DNA of 22,331 nucleotides, taken from JBPCMN01 sp013695115. GTDB taxonomy: Bacteria; Actinomycetota; Acidimicrobiia; IMCC26256; JACDBD01. The position numbers and the translations under genes are program-made. This document shows, piece after piece, positions 1-7,993 of this stretch. How positions within the stretch are numbered: the first letter of the stretch is position 1; each line of letters starts with the position of its first letter. Under the pieces are notes generated by a model. The model was not told where the DNA came from. It did not search any database and saw only the letters and a program-made list of their open reading frames with translations. The stretch covers positions 1 to 22,331 of the forward strand of contig JBPCMN010000060.1 of NCBI GenBank assembly GCA_051002235.1, in the 5' to 3' direction.

Positions 1-125
1 TAGGTGGCTGGAGAAAAAGTGCTGACGCGTGTGAGCGAGCACAACATGTCGCGGTGCCTGATCGCTGCGGTGTACTCCATGTTGTGTCTCCGATCTCGGC
101 TACCGACTTTCTCGGCAGCCACCTA
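1..125. repeat. Long imperfect palindrome downstream of the phosphotransferase gene
   Basis: Bases 1-10 (TAGGTGGCTG) are the exact reverse complement of 116-125, and 40-48 (CACAACATG) of 78-86. Both pairs are symmetric about position 63, so they belong to one 125-base structure. A weaker match (GAGAAA near 11-16 with TTTCTC near 107-113) lies between them, and the rest of the arms is mismatched. The right end includes the stop codon (123-125) of the minus-strand operon. It could be a transcription terminator or 3' stabilising hairpin for that operon, a short dispersed repeat, or a palindromic contig-end artefact. No U-rich tract is visible. No gene is supported in 1-122. Confidence 0.55.
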
Positions 126-1193
126 GAGGTCGGTGGTCTCCGCGAGGTCCGCGGCTTTTTGCATCATGTCGAGGACGATGGGGCCGAACGCCTCCATCCT
201 CGGGTTGTCGGCGCCGCCCTGGACGTAGCGGGCGTACCCGCCCTCGAGCACGATCGCGATCTTGAACCGGGCCAGGATCTCGTAGTAGTCGATCTCGTCG
301 ACGGGCCGGCCGCTCTCGCGCTCGTAGTACTCGAGCGCCTGCTCCCGCGACGGCATCCCCGTGTAGTCGACATACCCCGCGGTCGCGGCGTTGTCGGTGT
401 CGCGCGGCCAGCCCATGATCACCCAGCCCAGATCCAGCAACGGGTCGCCGACGGTCGCCATCTCCCAGTCGACGATCGCCGCCAGACGCGCCGGCGCGCC
501 CTCGGCGAACATCACGTTGGCGAACTGGTAGTCGCCGTGGATGATGCCGGGGTCGTAGCGGCTGGGCTTGTGCGCCCGCAGCCAGTCCGCCGCGACCTCG
601 ATGCCGGGGAGGTCCCGGATCTTGAACTTCGACAGGTGCGACAGCCACCGGTCGACCTGGCGCTCGTGGAACCCGTCGGGCTTCCCGAAGCCCTCCAGTC
701 CGCGCGCCCGCCAGTCGACCTTCGACAGCTTGGCAATCCCGTCGACGAGCTGGTAGCCGAGCCCGGCGCGCGCCTCGACGTCGTCGTCGAAGGGCGCCGG
801 CCACGTCTTGCCCATGCTCATGGGCGACCAGCCGTCGATGAACCCCATCAGGTAGAAGGTCGCGCCCAGCACGCTGGTGTCCTCGCAGGCCGCGATCGCC
901 TCGGCGTGGGGCACGTCGGTGCCGTTGAGCGCGGACAGCACCCGCCACTCCCGCAGCATCGTCTCGTTGCGCCCCGGCGGAACGATGCGGGGCGGCCGGC
1001 GCAGCACCATCTGCTGGTCGCCCCGCGTCACCTCGAAGATCTCGTTCGACGCCCCGCCGCTGATGAACCGGGTCGTGATCGGCTCCCCCACCGCCGGCAG
1101 TCCCTGCTCGTCCATCCAGCGGGCCAGGGCGGCCTCGTCGACCAGCCCCTCGGTGCGATCCGAGTCGTCGGCCTGCTCCCAGACGTCGCTCAT
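123..1193 (-). CDS. APH-family phosphotransferase (LvaA / ACAD10-11 kinase-domain type)
   Basis: A 356-aa protein with an aminoglycoside phosphotransferase/choline kinase fold. The catalytic loop is HGDYQFAN (H219, D221, N226) and the metal-binding segment is VDWEMATVGDP (D242). The N-terminal lobe starts around residues 40-66 (FISGGASNEIF, MVLRRPP). The family is full length here. Such proteins next to acyl-CoA dehydrogenases are usually not antibiotic kinases: LvaA of Pseudomonas and the kinase domains of ACAD10/11 phosphorylate 4-hydroxyacyl-CoAs. By analogy I infer an acyl-CoA hydroxyl kinase. The ATG lies two bases after the stop of the upstream dehydrogenase gene, so the two are probably translationally coupled, and this is the last gene of the minus-strand operon. 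The frame stays open far upstream, but only as a shadow of the dehydrogenase gene; family similarity begins at this ATG. The substrate is not determined. Confidence 0.9.
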   Translation of the reverse strand: MSDVWEQADDSDRTEGLVDEAALARWMDEQGLPAVGEPITTRFISGGASNEIFEVTRGDQQMVLRRPPRIVPPGRNETMLREWRVLSALNGTDVPHAEAIAACEDTSVLGATFYLMGFIDGWSPMSMGKTWPAPFDDDVEARAGLGYQLVDGIAKLSKVDWRARGLEGFGKPDGFHERQVDRWLSHLSKFKIRDLPGIEVAADWLRAHKPSRYDPGIIHGDYQFANVMFAEGAPARLAAIVDWEMATVGDPLLDLGWVIMGWPRDTDNAATAGYVDYTGMPSREQALEYYERESGRPVDEIDYYEILARFKIAIVLEGGYARYVQGGADNPRMEAFGPIVLDMMQKAADLAETTDL

Positions 1194-1195
1194 GC

Positions 1196-2497
1196 TCACA
1201 GGTTGCCGACCTCGAGATCGAGCAGGTGCGCGAACTTCTCGCGCGCCTCGGCCCGGCGCTCGGGGAGGTGCGCGCTCGGCCACAGCCCGTCGGCGGCCTC
1301 GTAGCCCTTCAGCACCTGCCGGGCGATAGTCACCTTGTGCACCTCGGTGGGCCCGTCGGCGATGCCCATGATCGGCGCTGCCATCCACATCGCCGCCAGC
1401 GGCATCTCGTTCGACACACCGATGGCGCCGTGGGCGTGCATCGCCCGGTAGACGACGTCGTGGAGCACCTTGGGCGTGGCCACCTTCACGCCCGCGATCT
1501 CGGTACGGGCCTTGTGGCCGTCGGAGTTGTCGATGGTCCACGCCGCGTGCAGCACCTGGAGCTTGAACTGGAGGATCTGGATCCACGACTCGGCGATGGC
1601 GTCCTGCACCATCTGCTTCTTCGCCAGCAGCTCGCCCTGTGTGGTGCGGCTGAGCACCCGCTCGCACATCATGTCGAACGCCCGCTGGCACATCCCGATC
1701 GTGCGCATGGCGTGGTGGATGCGGCCGCCGCCCAAGCGGGTCTGCGCGATCACGAACGCCTGGCCCTCCCCGCCCAGCAGGTTCTCGGGCGGCACCCGCA
1801 CGTTCTCGTAGCGCACGTACGCGTGCGAGCCTTCGCCCTCGGGCTCGCCGCCAAGGCCGACGTTGCGGACGATGTTGACCCCGGGCGTGTCCGTCGGGAC
1901 GAGGAACATCGACGTGCCCTGGTACACGGACACGTCGGGATCGGTGACCACCATCACGATCGCGAACGACGCGTACCGCATGTTGGACGAGAACCATTTC
2001 TCGCCGTTGATGACCCACTCGTCGCCGTCGCGCTCGCCCCGGCACCGGAACTGCTGGGGGTCGGCGCCGGCCTGGGGCTCGGTCATCGAGTAGCAGGACG
2101 AGATGCGGCCGTCGAGCAGCGGCTGGAGGTAGCGCTCCTTCTGCTCGTAGGTGCGGTAGTGGGCGATGATCTCGGCGTTGCCGGAGTCGGGTGCCTGGCA
2201 GCCGAACACGCTCGGCGCCCACTGCGATCGACCGAGGATCTCGTTCATCAGCCCGAGCTTGAGCTGGCCGTAGCCCTCCCCGCCGAGGTCGGGTCCGAGG
2301 TGGCACGCCCACAGGTCGCGCGCCTTCACCTCGTCCTGGAGCGGCCGCACCGCCTTCTCGTGGACGGGGTGGCTCTTGTCGTAGACGAGGTGCGAGCTGA
2401 ACGCGAGGTCGAGCGGCTCGACCTCGGTCGTCACGAACTCGGTCATCCAGTCGAGCTTCTCCTGGAACTCCGGCTCGGTCGAGAAGTCCCACGCCAT
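1196..2497 (-). CDS. Acyl-CoA dehydrogenase family protein
   Basis: A 433-aa FAD-dependent acyl-CoA dehydrogenase, the normal length for the family. The flavin/substrate motif MTEPQAGADPQQF is at 138-150, followed by the middle beta domain (WVINGEKWFSS, 161-171) and the C-terminal helical bundle. Near the C-terminus is ADGPTEVHKVTIARQ (380-394). This DGPxEVH form is the one I associate with ACAD10/11-type enzymes, rather than the YEGT-type segment of short-chain enzymes. It should oxidise an acyl-CoA to the enoyl-CoA in the cytoplasm. A GGAAGG ribosome-binding site lies about 7 bases before the ATG. The kinase gene follows after 2 bp and the thiolase-like gene precedes it by 22 bp, so all belong to one operon. 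The adjacent kinase points to a hydroxylated acyl-CoA substrate, which is inference. Confidence 0.92.
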   Translation of the reverse strand: MAWDFSTEPEFQEKLDWMTEFVTTEVEPLDLAFSSHLVYDKSHPVHEKAVRPLQDEVKARDLWACHLGPDLGGEGYGQLKLGLMNEILGRSQWAPSVFGCQAPDSGNAEIIAHYRTYEQKERYLQPLLDGRISSCYSMTEPQAGADPQQFRCRGERDGDEWVINGEKWFSSNMRYASFAIVMVVTDPDVSVYQGTSMFLVPTDTPGVNIVRNVGLGGEPEGEGSHAYVRYENVRVPPENLLGGEGQAFVIAQTRLGGGRIHHAMRTIGMCQRAFDMMCERVLSRTTQGELLAKKQMVQDAIAESWIQILQFKLQVLHAAWTIDNSDGHKARTEIAGVKVATPKVLHDVVYRAMHAHGAIGVSNEMPLAAMWMAAPIMGIADGPTEVHKVTIARQVLKGYEAADGLWPSAHLPERRAEAREKFAHLLDLEVGNL

Positions 2498-2519
2498 CAG
2501 CTCGCCTTCCGTTCGCGGA

Positions 2520-4046
2520 TCAAAGTGTTCCGACGTTCATGGTCGCCTCGCCGCCCATCGGGCTCTCGGCGGTGGTGGGCGCGAGCGTGAGCGTGCGTCC
2601 CACCAGTTCCTCCTCCTCGGCCGACACCAGGAGGGCGGTGTCGAGCAGCTTGGCGTACGTGCGGCCGCCCTCGGCCAGGTCGCATACCGCGACCCCCCAC
2701 TCCGGCGCACCGTCGCGCCCGTGGACGACGGAGTACGCGGCCACCGTGGCCTTGCCGTCGTACGTGTCGGTGATCGCGGTCGTGCCGGCCTCGTCCACCC
2801 GAGCCTGCGCGGCCTCCTGCTCCGGCGGCGCGACCGGGCCCGGTTCGGTCGAGTACACGCCGTAGACGTGTTTGGTCATGTGCATCCCGACGCCGCTCAC
2901 CATGCCGTACGAACCGGGATCGTCGCGTAGCACCTCGGCCATGGTGGCGATCGAGTGCGACATGTAGTTCGAACCGGCGCCGCCGTGGTACGGCAGTCCG
3001 CCCGTGACCGTGAGCGGACGAGCGTCGCCGTCGCCGAGTTTCAGCGCGTCGCGAGCGAAGTTCACCGACGACGAGAAGCAGCTGTAGAGGTCGAGGTGGG
3101 CGACGTCGTCGATTCCAACGCCCGCGCCCCGCATCGCCTCCCCCGACGCCGCCGTCATCGCCGGTGACCGCCACATGTCGGGATGCTCGGCGAGGTAGGT
3201 CGGGTCGGTGGCGTAGCACCAACCCCGCAGGTACACGCGCCGGTCGGCGGGGACGCCGAGCGCGTCGGCGGTCTCGTGGCTGGCGAGCAGGACGGCCGCA
3301 GCCATGTCGACGTCCATGATCGAGACCATGTACTTCGTGTACGGGTAGCCGACCATGCGGTTCTCGGGCGTGGGCGTGACGACGTCGTCGGACGACCGCT
3401 CGACCTGGAACCAGGCGTTGGGGTTGGATGCCGCCACCTTCGTCATCGGCGCCATGACGTGGCCGAGGTCGCGGCGGTAGTCGTCGAGCCCGACCCCGAG
3501 GTGGCCGCGCCGGGCGTTGTCGAACACCGCGAACGTCAGCCAGGCCTGGAACACCTCGTGGGCGACCTCGGCGGGATGGAACGGCGCCTCCCACGGGAAC
3601 GCCCGCTTCTCGGTCGGCTTGAAGCTGTACGGGGCGCGCTCGCCCCGCTTCTTGTAGGCCCGCTGGGTCGCCAGCGCCTCGGCGCCGCACACGAGCGCGC
3701 AATCGAGCTCGCCCCGCAGGATCGCCGCCGCCTGCTCCTGCACGAGGACCTGGGGCGTCGTCCCCCCGATGCCCGAGTAGGAGGCCAACCGGGGTGCGAT
3801 CCCGAGCCGCTCGGCCAGCCGCGCCGCCGGGTCGTCGTACTGCCACGTCTGGCAGTAGACGATCTGGACACTGTCGAGGCGCTCGAGGACATGGGCGCGG
3901 GCACCGGTGTCGGCAACGGCCGCCCGCGCCACCTCCTCCCACATCCCCAGCGGCTCGGGCGCGCCCTCCTCCCCTACGTCCTCCGGGTGCCAGGTGCGCT
4001 GGCCGACACCGATGAGACAGGGGGCGCGTGGATCGGTGGCCGCCAC
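2520..4046 (-). CDS. Thiolase-like protein type 1 (TLP1-like) with extra C-terminal domain
   Basis: A 508-aa protein of the thiolase superfamily, of the actinobacterial type often annotated acetyl-CoA acetyltransferase. The N-terminal thiolase half starts CLIGVGQRTW (10-19). The segment that normally carries the nucleophilic cysteine reads SYSGIGGTTPQ (89-99), with no cysteine. A C-terminal extension of roughly 80 residues (from about 426, TDTYDGKATVAAYSVV) fits the additional OB-like domain of TLP1 proteins. Lack of the nucleophile argues against ordinary thiolytic cleavage; acyl-CoA binding or a retro-aldol type cleavage is possible. I chose the GTG at 4046 because it shares its G with the TAG stop of the upstream crotonase gene (TAGTG) and family similarity begins just after it. 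An open frame runs further upstream to 4187 but only overlaps the crotonase gene. Confidence 0.82.
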   Translation of the reverse strand: MAATDPRAPCLIGVGQRTWHPEDVGEEGAPEPLGMWEEVARAAVADTGARAHVLERLDSVQIVYCQTWQYDDPAARLAERLGIAPRLASYSGIGGTTPQVLVQEQAAAILRGELDCALVCGAEALATQRAYKKRGERAPYSFKPTEKRAFPWEAPFHPAEVAHEVFQAWLTFAVFDNARRGHLGVGLDDYRRDLGHVMAPMTKVAASNPNAWFQVERSSDDVVTPTPENRMVGYPYTKYMVSIMDVDMAAAVLLASHETADALGVPADRRVYLRGWCYATDPTYLAEHPDMWRSPAMTAASGEAMRGAGVGIDDVAHLDLYSCFSSSVNFARDALKLGDGDARPLTVTGGLPYHGGAGSNYMSHSIATMAEVLRDDPGSYGMVSGVGMHMTKHVYGVYSTEPGPVAPPEQEAAQARVDEAGTTAITDTYDGKATVAAYSVVHGRDGAPEWGVAVCDLAEGGRTYAKLLDTALLVSAEEEELVGRTLTLAPTTAESPMGGEATMNVGTL

Positions 4047-4855
4047 TACCTGCCCTGCCAGTTCGGCGGGCGCTTCTCGGCGAACGCCTTCGGTCCCTCC
4101 TTGGCGTCCTCGGTCGAGAAGATCTCCGAGCTGATCTGCGATTCGTTCTTGTACGCGTCGCGCAGGCTCATGCCCAGCCCCTCCCACACGCTGCGCTTGG
4201 TCGCCTGCACCGCGAGCGGGGCGTTGGCGGTGATGCGGCGGGCGAACTCGTACGCCTTGTCCATGAGCTGGTCACGCGGAACGATGGCGTTGAGGAACCC
4301 CATCTCATAAGCGCGCTGCGCCGGGATCAGGTCGGCGCACAGCAGGAACTCCATCGCCTGCGGGAACGGAACCTGGCGCGGCAACCGCACGGTCGTCCCA
4401 CCGCCGGCGAACAGGCCCCGCTTCGGCTCCATCACCGCGAACTGCGCCTCCGGACACGCGACCCGGATGTCGACGCCGCCGAGCATCTCCATCCCGCCGG
4501 CGGTGCAGAAGCCGTTGACCGCGGCGATGATCGGCTTGTACAGCTTCGATCCCCGCAGGACCGCCTTGGTCCCGTCGGCGAGCTCGTACCCGCCGATCTC
4601 GGCGACCTTCCCCTCGGCGATCTGGCTCTGCACCTTGGTGATCTCGGGCACGTACTTCTTGAGGTCGGCGCCGGTGAAGAAGGCATCGCCGACGCCGGTG
4701 ATGATGGCGACCCAGGCGTCGGGGTCCTCGCCGAAGCGATCCCACGCCGACCGCAGCTGGAAGAAGTGCTCCATATCGGCCGAGTTGCGCGCCTCGGGCC
4801 GGTCGATCGTGATGACGACGATGTGCTCGTCGTCCTGCTCGTAGTGGATGGGCAT
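4046..4855 (-). CDS. Enoyl-CoA hydratase/isomerase (crotonase) family protein
   Basis: A 269-aa crotonase of usual length. The first oxyanion-hole segment is FFTGADLKKY (59-68), and the second is GFCTAGGMEMLGG (115-127). Both glutamates used by hydratases are present: E123 in GGME and E143 in VMEPKRG, aligned to E144 and E164 of the rat enzyme. It is therefore likely a true enoyl-CoA hydratase acting on the product of the acyl-CoA dehydrogenase encoded two genes downstream. It is the first gene of the minus-strand operon. The ATG has a GGGGGAG tract about 10 bases upstream, and a TATGGT -10-like element lies further up at 4912-4917. Exact chain-length preference cannot be read from the sequence. 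Confidence 0.92.
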   Translation of the reverse strand: MPIHYEQDDEHIVVITIDRPEARNSADMEHFFQLRSAWDRFGEDPDAWVAIITGVGDAFFTGADLKKYVPEITKVQSQIAEGKVAEIGGYELADGTKAVLRGSKLYKPIIAAVNGFCTAGGMEMLGGVDIRVACPEAQFAVMEPKRGLFAGGGTTVRLPRQVPFPQAMEFLLCADLIPAQRAYEMGFLNAIVPRDQLMDKAYEFARRITANAPLAVQATKRSVWEGLGMSLRDAYKNESQISSEIFSTEDAKEGPKAFAEKRPPNWQGR

Positions 4856-4987
4856 GGCCGCGCGTCTCCCCCCTCGGCCCCCCTTGTCGGCCCCCGGCCG
4901 CTGAACCTGACACCATAGTCAGGGAACGCGAACCGACGCCCGGGGGTCGCCGGTGCGAGACCACTATTCGTTCGTGAGCGAGGGGAC
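4856..4987. promoter_or_regulatory. Divergent promoter region between crotonase and dehydrogenase operons
   Basis: This 132-bp gap separates two divergent operons and must hold both promoters. On the minus strand TATGGT (4917 to 4912) fits the TAnnnT actinobacterial -10 pattern and would give a leader of about 50 nt. On the plus strand the best -10-like string is ACTATT at about 4963-4968, followed by an AGGGG ribosome-binding sequence at 4981-4985 just before the GTG. No convincing -35 box or operator palindrome is visible. Positions are tentative. Confidence 0.4.
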
Positions 4988-5965
4988 GTGACCGATCGTC
5001 CGCGCGCGCTGGTGACCGCGCCGTTCCGCGGCGAGGGGCTCGACACCCTCGAAGGTCTCGCCGACGTGGTGCTCGACCCTTGGATCGACCACGACCCGCT
5101 GCGCATCTACAACGCGGAGCAGCTCGCCGAGCGCGTGAAGGCCGAGGGAGCGACCCTCCTGGTCGTCGAGTCAGACTCGGTGAAGGGCCCGGTGCTCGAC
5201 CTTCCCCTCGTCGCGATCGGGTCGTGCCGCGGCGACCCCAACAACGTCGATGTCGTGGCCGCCACCGCCCGGGGCATCCCGGTGCTGCGGGCGCCGGGCC
5301 GGAACGCCGACGCGGTCGCCGAGATGACGATCGCGCTCCTGTTCGCCATCAATCGCGGCGTCGTCAGCGCCGACGCCGACGTGCGCGGCGGCAAAGTCTT
5401 CAAGGACGGCACCATCCCGTACCAGCGGTTCCGAGCGTGGCAGCTCGCCGGCCGCACCGCGGGCCTGGTCGGGCTGGGGGCGGTGGGGCGCGCTACCCGG
5501 TGGCGGCTCGAGGGCGTGGGCATGCGCGTGATCGCCCACGATCCGTACGCGCCCGACGCAACCCACTCGCTCGACGACCTGCTGGCCGAGGCCGACGTCG
5601 TGTCGATGCATGCCGTCCTGACGCCCGAGACGGCCGGGATGATCGGCGGCGGGCAGTTCGAGCGCATGAAGGATGGTGCGATCTTCGTCAACAGCGCCCG
5701 GTCGATGCTCCACGACACCGACGCGCTCGCGGCCGCGCTCGCGAGCGGGAAGCTGGGTGGCGCCGGCCTCGACCACTTCGAGGGCGAGCACCTCCCGATC
5801 GAGCATCCGCTGGTCGGCATGGCCAACGTCGTGCTCACTCCCCATATCGGGGGCGCGACCTACGACACCGAGGCCAACCACTCCAAGCTGATCGCCGACG
5901 GCCTGGCCGAGCTGCTGGCCGGGGGCAAGCCCGACAACCTGGTGAACCCGGAGGTCCTCACGTGA
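4988..5965 (+). CDS. D-isomer-specific 2-hydroxyacid dehydrogenase (SerA-like)
   Basis: A 325-aa NAD-dependent dehydrogenase of the D-2-hydroxyacid/phosphoglycerate dehydrogenase family. The dinucleotide motif is VGLGAVGRA (161-169, GxGxxG). The catalytic arginine is R238 (VNSARSM), the acidic partner is probably E265 (LDHFEGE), and the catalytic histidine is H286 (LTPHIGGAT). It has no C-terminal ACT domain, so it is not a regulated serine-pathway SerA; similar short proteins work on sugar acids or hydroxy acids. The GTG start follows an AGGGG sequence after only two bases. Its TGA overlaps the GTG of the aldolase gene (GTGA), so the pair is co-translated and may handle the same hydroxy or sugar acid. 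The substrate is unknown. Confidence 0.88.
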   Translation: MTDRPRALVTAPFRGEGLDTLEGLADVVLDPWIDHDPLRIYNAEQLAERVKAEGATLLVVESDSVKGPVLDLPLVAIGSCRGDPNNVDVVAATARGIPVLRAPGRNADAVAEMTIALLFAINRGVVSADADVRGGKVFKDGTIPYQRFRAWQLAGRTAGLVGLGAVGRATRWRLEGVGMRVIAHDPYAPDATHSLDDLLAEADVVSMHAVLTPETAGMIGGGQFERMKDGAIFVNSARSMLHDTDALAAALASGKLGGAGLDHFEGEHLPIEHPLVGMANVVLTPHIGGATYDTEANHSKLIADGLAELLAGGKPDNLVNPEVLT

Positions 5966-6624
5966 GTTCCAGCAAGCTGACATCCCAGGAGACCAAGGAG
6001 ATGGTCCTCTGGACGGCGAAGGAGATGCTGCGCACCAACCTCGTCGAGGGTACGGCCGGAAACCTGGGCGCCCGCCTGCCCGACGGGAACGCGGTGCTGA
6101 CGCCGTCGTCGCTCGACTACATGGAGATGACGCTCGACGACCTGGTGATCACCGACCTCGACGGCAACGTGCTCGCGGGTGAGCGGGGCCCGACCACCGA
6201 GAAGGCGCTCCACCTCAGCGCGATGCGGATGCACGACGACATCGACGCCACCATGCACTGCCACGCCAAGTTCGCCACCATGTTCGCGGTCACGCGTCAG
6301 CCGATCCCGGCGGTGATCGAGGAGGTCGTGGTGTTCATCGGCGGCGACGTCGAGGTCGCCGACTACCGCACCACCGGCACCGACGAGCTCGCCGAGGAGG
6401 TCGCCAAGCGGGTCGAGGACCGTGCCGCCGTGCTCATGGCGAACCACGGGCTGTTCGCGGTGGGCAAGACGCCCAAGGATGTCCTCCACATCGCGTCGCT
6501 GGTCGAGCGCACCGCCGAGATCGTCTGGGGGGCGCGCCAGATCGGCGAGGTCGTACCAATCCCCGACGAGGTCAACCAGACGTTCGCGGGCTACTACCGC
6601 TTCGGCCGCACCGGGAAGTTCTGA
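5962..6624 (+). CDS. Class II aldolase/adducin family protein (FucA-like)
   Basis: A 220-aa zinc-dependent class II aldolase. The metal ligands are visible as MHCHAKF (H99, H101) and NHGLFAVG (H162), and E80 matches the catalytic glutamate; their spacing equals that of E. coli FucA (E73, H92, H94, H155) with a constant offset of 7. The phosphate/substrate loop is around GTAGNLGARL (30-39). Members cleave sugar phosphates, or act as epimerases or decarboxylases; which one applies here cannot be told. The GTG start overlaps the preceding stop by 4 bp and has a strong GGAGG at 5950-5954, seven bases away. An ATG at 6001 is a poorer alternative because it would cut into the conserved N-terminus. 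Confidence 0.88.
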   Translation: MSSSKLTSQETKEMVLWTAKEMLRTNLVEGTAGNLGARLPDGNAVLTPSSLDYMEMTLDDLVITDLDGNVLAGERGPTTEKALHLSAMRMHDDIDATMHCHAKFATMFAVTRQPIPAVIEEVVVFIGGDVEVADYRTTGTDELAEEVAKRVEDRAAVLMANHGLFAVGKTPKDVLHIASLVERTAEIVWGARQIGEVVPIPDEVNQTFAGYYRFGRTGKF

Positions 6625-6676
6625 CTCAACTCCTTCGGACGACGCGATCCGCAAAAGCGCTACTAAGTTCACCGCC

Positions 6677-7993
6677 GTGGGCGATCCGAAGCGCCGGTAC
6701 TTCTCGCCCGAGATCGAGACCAAGTCGCGCGAGCGGATCGAGCGTGAACGCGACGAGAAGTTGCTCGGCGACCTCCTTCCCTGGGCCTACGAACGCTCGG
6801 CACTGATCCAGGAGGTCTGGAGCGAGGCCGGCGTCACCATCGACGACGTCACGACGATGGACGACTTCCACCAGAAAGTTCCGTTCATCTCGAAGGACAC
6901 GGTCCGCTCGTTCCGCGACCGTCACCACGACCCCTACGGCGGCCTGCTCTGCCTCGACCCGGGGATGACCGAAGTCTTCAGCGCGATCTTCTCGACGTCG
7001 GGCACGACCGGCGACCCTACGCCGGCTCCGTACGCGGGGCGCGGCCCGAGCATGCTCGTGCGCGAGTTCTGGGAGACCGGCTGCCGCCCCGGCGACCACT
7101 TCGTCGAGATGCTGTTCACGTTCCGCGGCCCCGGCATCCACGACACCATCCGCGGCATCGGCGCCACCCCGGTGTTTCTCGACCACTCCCCCGCCGAGGT
7201 TCCACAGTTGGTGCGGTTCAGCCGCGAGCTGCGCCCGACCGCCTGGTACAACCTCTCCGGCCCACTCGTGCTCGCGCTCGAGCAACACGTGGCCGACACC
7301 GGCGACAACCTCGCCGAAGCGTTCGCCAGCTACCGGGGCGTCATCTTCGCGGGCGAGCCCATCGGCCCGCGCGCCCGGCACATCGTCGAGGACGAGTGGG
7401 GCCTCGAGCTGTTCGTGCAGACCGGCGTGGGCGACGTCGGCGCGGCCACCGAGTGCCGCGAGCACGACGGCTGCCACTTCTGGGAGGACACGTGTTACGT
7501 CGAGCACCTCGATCCCGACGGAGCCGAGCCCGCCGGCGACGGCAAGCGGGGGGAGCTCGTCGCCACGACGCTCATCGACAAGATCGCGCCGCTCGTGCGC
7601 TACCGCTCCGACGACCTCGTGCGGGTGACGCGCGAGCAGTGCGCCTGCGGCCGGACCCACGGGCGGCTCTGGCCGCTCGGGCGCAAGGGGGACGAGGTGG
7701 TCGTCGGGGGCCGGTCGGTGCTGCCCGGTGACGTCTGGGCCGCGGTCGAGAGCGAGCCCGAGACGAGTGCAGGACTGTTCCAGGTGATCCGGACCGCGCG
7801 CGAGGTCGACCGGCTCCGCCTCCGCGTCGGCTACTCGGCGGAAGGACCGAAGGGCTTGGGCGACCTCCGCGCCCGCGTGACCGATGCCGTGCAGGCCGCG
7901 GTCGGGGTCCAACCCGAGGTCGAGCTGGTCGAGAACGAAGTGCTGCTCCGTCAGGGCCCGCCCCACAAGATCCCCCGGGTCGCGAAGGCATGA
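6677..7993 (+). CDS. PaaK-like adenylate-forming acyl-CoA ligase
   Basis: A 438-aa protein of the phenylacetate-CoA ligase branch of the ANL superfamily. It has the ATP-binding loop STSGTTGDPT (107-116), the core motif VRYRSDDLVRV (307-317), a GRKGD hinge (335-339) and a C-terminal lysine in GPPHKIPRV (K431). Cysteines in REQCACGRTHGR (319-330) match the CxCGR feature of PaaK proteins. It is expected to activate a carboxylic acid, probably aryl or hydroxyacyl, as AMP ester and CoA thioester. The GTG at 6677 gives the family length but lacks a good ribosome-binding site. A TACTAAGT string at 6661-6668 could be a -10 of a leaderless transcript (weak). It is followed by an ATGA overlap with the next gene. 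Confidence 0.85.
   Translation: MGDPKRRYFSPEIETKSRERIERERDEKLLGDLLPWAYERSALIQEVWSEAGVTIDDVTTMDDFHQKVPFISKDTVRSFRDRHHDPYGGLLCLDPGMTEVFSAIFSTSGTTGDPTPAPYAGRGPSMLVREFWETGCRPGDHFVEMLFTFRGPGIHDTIRGIGATPVFLDHSPAEVPQLVRFSRELRPTAWYNLSGPLVLALEQHVADTGDNLAEAFASYRGVIFAGEPIGPRARHIVEDEWGLELFVQTGVGDVGAATECREHDGCHFWEDTCYVEHLDPDGAEPAGDGKRGELVATTLIDKIAPLVRYRSDDLVRVTREQCACGRTHGRLWPLGRKGDEVVVGGRSVLPGDVWAAVESEPETSAGLFQVIRTAREVDRLRLRVGYSAEGPKGLGDLRARVTDAVQAAVGVQPEVELVENEVLLRQGPPHKIPRVAKA

Noticed and set aside
1..125. Integron attC site
   Set aside because: Length and symmetry fit, but the conserved end boxes (GTTRRRY/RYYYAAC) are not present and no integrase is nearby.
54..1304. 416-codon plus-strand open frame across the phosphotransferase
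   Set aside because: Antisense shadow with biased composition (V/D/R/H repeats) and no recognisable domain.
1194..2492. Upstream extension of the phosphotransferase frame, which would give 789 codons
   Set aside because: It would read out of frame through the acyl-CoA dehydrogenase; a real APH-dehydrogenase fusion would need the dehydrogenase frame, and the two genes are in different frames.
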